Positions 59,234 to 64,000 of a stretch of DNA of 64,000 nucleotides are shown piece after piece. The notes below the pieces were generated by a model. The model saw only the letters and a program-made list of their open reading frames with translations. It did not search any database and was not told the DNA's origin. Positions within the stretch are counted from its first letter, which is position 1, and the number at the start of each line of letters is the position of its first letter. This DNA comes from Sinonovacula constricta (Eukaryota; Mollusca; Bivalvia; Cardiida; Solecurtidae). The stretch lies in assembly GCA_007844125.1 (NCBI GenBank), contig CM017567.1:16941480-17005479 (forward strand). The letters are read 5' to 3'. The position numbers and the translations under genes are program-made.

Positions 59234-59591
59234 CACAGTTAACAAGTGGGCATAATGTGGTGTAAACTGTTTACAAACAATGATCAAAAGTGAAGTTACT
59301 GTTTGGTTGACCAAAATATACATTGAACAGCTTTAATGGCATTGGTGTGTTTCTATATACTAATTGACAGTTAACATATTGTGTATGTTATTTTTTATTA
59401 TATAAAAACAAATGATACTTCACAGCCTGATCTTTGTAAAGTACACTGTTTCCGGGAAACAAACATATATGAATTAATAATTTAATTCTGAATGCTTTGA
59501 CTGTGTATACATTGTTTATATGTCAATGTCCCTTGAAGAAAATATGTTTAAACTAAATAATATTTTTTGAAGAACAAACACTTATTTCTAG
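59234..59591. other. Unique AT-rich sequence, nothing recognised
   Basis: No frame or repeat. It ends in a possible acceptor (ACTTATTTCTAG at 59580-59591). Confidence 0.4.
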
Positions 59592-59746
59592 TGCCCAATT
59601 ATGTCTCTGCCATGTGCTCTCTTGTGACAAAGTTTAAGAGTTTCATGGTATCCCCTGGACTCAACATCTTCACCTGCCAACCATTGATTACTAAGGCTCA
59701 GACAGAAAGTGTAGATCCAGATCTGCCAGATTCTGGTGGTATCTAA
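59592..59746 (+). CDS. Weak candidate terminal exon
   Basis: After the acceptor TTATTTCTAG the frame starting two bases in reads PNYVSAMCSLVTKFKSF, then SPGLNIFTCQPLITKAQTES, then VDPDLPDSGGI, to a TAA at 59744-59746. Its composition is protein-like. It cannot follow the 56060 exon directly in this frame, because that exon ends in phase 0 and phase 0 here gives an early stop. Another exon would have to intervene, or the frame is chance. Confidence 0.22.
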
Positions 59747-59904
59747 TCAACATTTACACTATTTGCTACTAATTCTCCAGTAGTAGATCCTGCTACCTGT
59801 AAATGTTGTAAAAATTAACAAAGATAGTTACACTAAATATTGCAGTGGAAGGTTTAAGCAAACTAAACAATGTCACATTAACTAGATAATTGTGCCTCAA
59901 GTCT

Positions 59905-62900
59905 TCTCCTTCACCAGTAGTGAGAACAGTCAGGTCTGGTCCACACAGCTTCTCCTTCACCAGTATTAATAACAGTCCGGTCTGGTCCACACAGCTTCTC
60001 CTTCACCAGTAGTGATAACAGTCTGGTCTGGTCCACCCAGCTTCTCCTTCACCAGAAGTGATAACAGTCTGGTCTGATCCACACAGCTTCTCCTTCACCA
60101 GTAGTGATAACAGTCTGGTCTGGTCCACCCAGCTTCTCCTTCACCAATAGTGATAACAGTCTGGTCTGGTCCACCCAGCTTCACCTTCACCAATAGTGAT
60201 AACAGTCTGGTCTGGTCCACCCAGCTTCTCCTTCACCAATAGTGATAACAGTCTGGTCTGGTCCACCCAGCTTCTCCTTCACCAGTAGTGATAACAGTCT
60301 GGTCTGGGCCACCCAGCTTCTCCTTCACCAATAGTGATACAAGTCTGGTCTGGTCCACCCAGCTTCTCCTTCACCAATAGTGATACAAGTCTGGTCTGGT
60401 CCACCCAGCTTCTCCTTCACCAATAGTGATACAAGTCTGGTCTGGTCCACCCAGCTTCTCCTTCACCAATAGTGATAGCAGTCTGGTCTGGTCCACACAG
60501 CTTCTCCTTCACCAGTAGTGATAATAGTCTGATCTGGTCCACACAGCTTCTCCTTCACCAATAGTGATAACAGTCTGGTCTGGTCCACCCAGCTTCTCCT
60601 TCACCAATAGTGATACAAGTCTGGTCTGGTCCACCCAGCTTCTCCTTCACCAGTACTGATGTAGTGATAACAGTCTGGTCTGGTCCACACAGCTTCTCCT
60701 TCACCAGTAGTGATAACAGTCTGGTCTGGTCCACCCAGCTTCTCCTTCACCAGTAGTGATAACAGTCTGGTCTGGTCCATCCAGCTTCTCCTTCACCAAT
60801 AGTGATAACAGTCTGGTCTGGTCCACCCAGCTTCTCCTTCACCAGTAGTGATAACAGTCTGGTCTGGTCCACACAGCTTCTCCTTCACCAATAGTGATAA
60901 CAGTCATGTCTGCTCCCCCCAGCTTCTCCTTCACCAATAGTGATAACAGTCAGGTCTGCTCCCCCCAGCTTCTCCTTCACCAGTAGTGATAACAGTCTGG
61001 TCTGGTCCACCCAGCTTCTCCTTCACCAGTAGTGATAACAGTCAGGTCTGCTCCCCCAGCTTCTCCTTCACCAATAGTGATAACAGTCTGGTCTGGTCCA
61101 CCCAGCTTCTCCTTCACCAGTAGTGATAACAGTCAGGTCTGCTCCCCCAGCTTCTCCTTCACCAATAGTGATAACAGTCTGGTCTGGTCCACCTAGCTTC
61201 TCCTTCACCAGTAGTGATAACAGTCAGGTCTGCTCCCCCAGCTTCTCCTTCACCAATAGTGATAACAGTCTGGTCTGGTCCACCCAGCTTCTCCTTCACC
61301 AGTAGTGATAACAGTCTGGTCTGGTCCACACAGCTTCTCCTTCACCAATAGTGATAACAGTCATGTCTGCTCCCCCCAGCTTCTCCTTCACCAATAGTGA
61401 TAACAGTCAGGTCTGCTCCCCCCAGCTTCTCCTTCACCAATAGTGATAACAGTCTGGTCTGGTCCACACAGCTTCTCCTTCACCAATAGTGATAACAGTC
61501 AGGTCTGCTCCCCCCAGCTTCTCCTTCACCTAGTGATAACAGTCTGGTCTGCTCCCCCCAGCTTCTCCTTCACCAATAGTGATAACAGTCAGGTCTGCTC
61601 CCCCCAGCTTCTCCTTCACAAATAGTGATAACAGTCTGGTCTGGTCCCCCCAGCTTCTCCTTCACCAATAGTGATAACAGTCTGGTCTGCTCCCCCCAGC
61701 TTCTCCTTCACCAATAATGATAACAGTCAGGTCTGCTCCCCCCAGCTTCTCCTTCACAAATAGTGATAACAGTCTGGTCTGGTCCCCCCAGCTTCTCCTT
61801 CACCAATAGTGATAACAGTCTGGTCTGGTCCACACAGCTTCTCCTTTACCAGTAGTGATAACAGTCTGGTCTGGTCCACCCAGCTTCTCCTTCACCAATA
61901 GTGATAACAGTCTGGTCTGGTCCACCCAGCTTCTCCTTCACCAGTAGTGATAACAGTCTGGTCTGGTCCACACAGCTTCTCCTTCACCAATAGTGATAAC
62001 AGTCTGGTCTGGTCCACACAGCTTCTCCTTCACCAATAGTGATAACAGTCTGGTCTGGTCCACCCAGCTTCTCCTTTACCAGTAGTGATAACAGTCTGGT
62101 CTGGTCCACCCAGCTTCTCCTTCACCAGTAGTGATAACAGTCTGGTCTGGTCCACACAGCTTCTCCTTCACCAATAGTGATAACAGTCTGGTCTGGTCCA
62201 CCCAGCTTCTCCTTCACCAGTAGTGATAACAGTCTGGTCTGGTCCACCCAGCTTCTCCTTCACCAGTAGTGATAACAGTCTGGTCTGGGCCACCCAACTT
62301 CTCCTTCACCAGAAGTGATAACAGTCTGGTCTGGTCCACACAGCTTCTCCTTCACCAGTAGTGATAACAGTCTGGTCTGGTCCACCCAGCTTCTCCTTCA
62401 CCAATAGTGATACAAGTCTGGTCTGGTCCACCCAGCTTCTCCTTCACCAGTAGTGATAACAGTCTGGTCTGGTCCACCCAGCTTCTCCTTCACCAATAGT
62501 GATAACAGTCAGGTCTGCTCCCCCCAGCTTCTCCTTCACCAAAAGTGATAACAGTCTGGTCTGGTTCACCCAGCTTCCCCTTCACCAATAGTGATAACAG
62601 TCTGGTCTGGTCCACACAGCTTCTCCTTTACCAGTAGTGATAACAGTCTGGTCTGGTCCACCCAACTTCTCCTTCACCAGAAGTGATAACAGTCTGGTCT
62701 GGTCCACACAGCTTCTCCTTCACCAGTAGTGATAACAGTCTGGTCTGGTCCACACAGCTTCTCCTTCACCAGTAGTGATAACAGTCTGGTCTGGTCCACC
62801 CAGCTTCTCCTTCACCAATAGTGATAACAGTCTGGTCTGGTCCACCCAACTTCTCCTTCACCAGTAGTGATAACAGTCTGGTCTAGTCCCCCCAGCTTCT

Positions 62901-63079
62901 CCTTCACCAATAGTGATAACAGTCTGGTCTGGTCCACCCAGCTTCTCCTTCACCAGTAGTGATAACAGTCTGGTCTGGTCCACACAGCTTCTCCTTCACC
63001 AGTAGTGATAACAGTCTGGTCTGGTCCACCCAGCTTCTCCTTCACCAATAGTGATAACAGTCTGGTCTGGTCCACCCAG
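59905..63079 (+). repeat. 46-bp tandem array, about 69 copies
   Basis: Unit CAGCTTCTCCTTCACCAATA, GTGATAACAGTCTGGTCTGG, TCCACC. Two subtypes exist: TCTGGTCTGGTCCACC, and CAGGTCTGCTCCCCC. The second is confined to about 60900-61760 and one unit near 62510. CAATAG/CAGTAG and ATAACAG/ATACAAG are further variants, the last clustered at 60340-60460. There is no relation to the 46-bp array at 28.5 kb. Confidence 0.97.
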
Positions 63080-63244
63080 ACCAGGTGCTGATGGTGGGTG
63101 TCACTAGACCAAGTCAGGCACCTGATTGTTTGTTATTCTCAGGGTCAGTAAGGGGTGTGTCACTCTGTATGTCTGATTAATTTATTTCTGTATGATAATT
63201 ATAGTCACAACTGTTCTTTTATTGTACATGTTATTAGTCTGCTG
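63080..63244. other. Short unique stretch
   Basis: Nothing recognised between the 46-bp array and the ATC microsatellite. Confidence 0.4.
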
Positions 63245-63388
63245 TTATTATCATTATCATCATCATCATCCATCTCCATCATCACATCATCATCATCATC
63301 ATCCATCCATCCCCATCATCATCATCATCATCATCATCATCACCGTTATCATCATCATCATCATTATCATCATCATCATCATCATCAT
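63245..63388 (+). repeat. (ATC)n microsatellite, interrupted
   Basis: Long runs of ATC/CAT with CCATCC and TTATC interruptions. It reads as poly-His or poly-Ile/Ser in short frames that I do not take as coding. Confidence 0.95.
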
Positions 63389-64000
63389 CTCCTATAGTTG
63401 GAGTTTACTTCACTGAAGCCTTACTCTGTAAAGACAAAATATAACATTCTGCTTCACATATTTTGATTCTAAAACCTTCTGGTACATTTGTCATGAGCCT
63501 TAACATCAAAGGCAATTGATTGGCTATGGTATTAATTGGCCATGGCTCATTTTCATTGGTCCAGCAGTTCATTTCTTTACAAATACATTAATCTGAGCCA
63601 GAATTGTGTATCCTGATGTTAAGTCTCTGTTGTGTGAATCTTTATGTGTTTGTGGATCTACTGATCAGTCAGTCTGGTATCATGGCAGTGTCAACCCATT
63701 GGTTGAATGAGTTAAAGTATACATGATAAAAGTTTTTTTGTTTTTTTTAGTAAGTTTTTCATACTAAATGCAAATATACAGAGATTTCTACAGGTATGAT
63801 TAAATATCATAAATCTTCCATTCTGATTATGATTATGCCGAGCTTAAACCAATTAAAATGTTACCTTCATAGTAAATTAATAATATCCACATGCATTCTT
63901 CATTGTCTTGGTATTTCTACCAAATAAAAGATGGAGTTAATATAGTCTTTGATGACAGCATGTAAAATTTATTGCTTTTTATTAGGTATAACATGAAGTA
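63389..64000. other. Unique AT-rich sequence to the window end
   Basis: No frame, RNA gene or repeat that I can support. Confidence 0.45.

Noticed and set aside
63155..63416. His-rich or Ile-rich short proteins
   Set aside because: They are generated by the ATC microsatellite.

Overview
This is a piece of an AT-rich, intron-rich animal nuclear genome, most likely from a bivalve mollusc. It shows no operons and has canonical GT-AG splice sites. It also holds several lineages of LINE retrotransposon, two tRNA-derived SINEs, a PHD/MULE-type gene fragment and a very heavy load of tandem repeats. The bivalve call rests on the look of the SINE and of the repeat element at 51.8-52.9 kb, both judged from memory, so the species is left open. 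Roughly 35-40% of the window is tandem repeat. I see no prokaryotic features, no CRISPR array and no functional rRNA or tRNA gene.

Region by region. 1-2.15 kb: remains of a plus-strand LINE (F). 2.2-3.06 kb: minus-strand exons of a broken PHD-finger/MULE-transposase-like gene. 3.65-16.45 kb: a nest of mobile elements. A decayed plus-strand LINE (A) carries a short inverted-repeat DNA element (D) in its upstream reading frame. At the start of its ORF2 it is split by a full-length minus-strand LINE (B). B is itself split in ORF2 by a younger, 5'-truncated plus-strand LINE (C). The junctions are readable to the base: B has a 6-bp target duplication (TTTAAA) and C a 5-bp one (ACTTT). Removing each insert rejoins the host reading frame exactly. 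Decay follows the nesting: A is badly broken, B has an intact ORF1 but a broken ORF2, and C is open from its truncation point to its stop.

17.5-17.74 kb: a tRNA-derived SINE. 17.87-25.49 kb: a 7.6-kb array of a 25-bp satellite (about 305 copies) with higher-order repeats. It ends directly against another 5'-truncated LINE (E) of A's family. 27.8-33.6 kb: a foldback hairpin with 11-bp flanking direct repeats, a 46-bp array with CACGTG in almost every unit, a 42-bp minisatellite of 2.8 kb that stays open in several frames on both strands, and a 43-bp array.

33.6-64 kb: mostly non-coding sequence with arrays of 22-, 29-, 51-, 62-, 30-, 48/58- and 46-bp units, a 1.1-kb repeat element inserted with a 7-bp duplication into the 62-bp array, a second SINE, and one good candidate exon (56060-56191, plus strand) of an unrecognised gene. 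A few weaker exon candidates suggest that much of this part is intronic.

The genes do not form a pathway. The window records successive retrotransposition and satellite growth. No undescribed biochemical system is evident. The most informative items are the nested LINE stratigraphy, the broken PHD-MULE gene, the foldback element, the satellite/LINE junction and the splice-acceptor-bearing 62-bp array.
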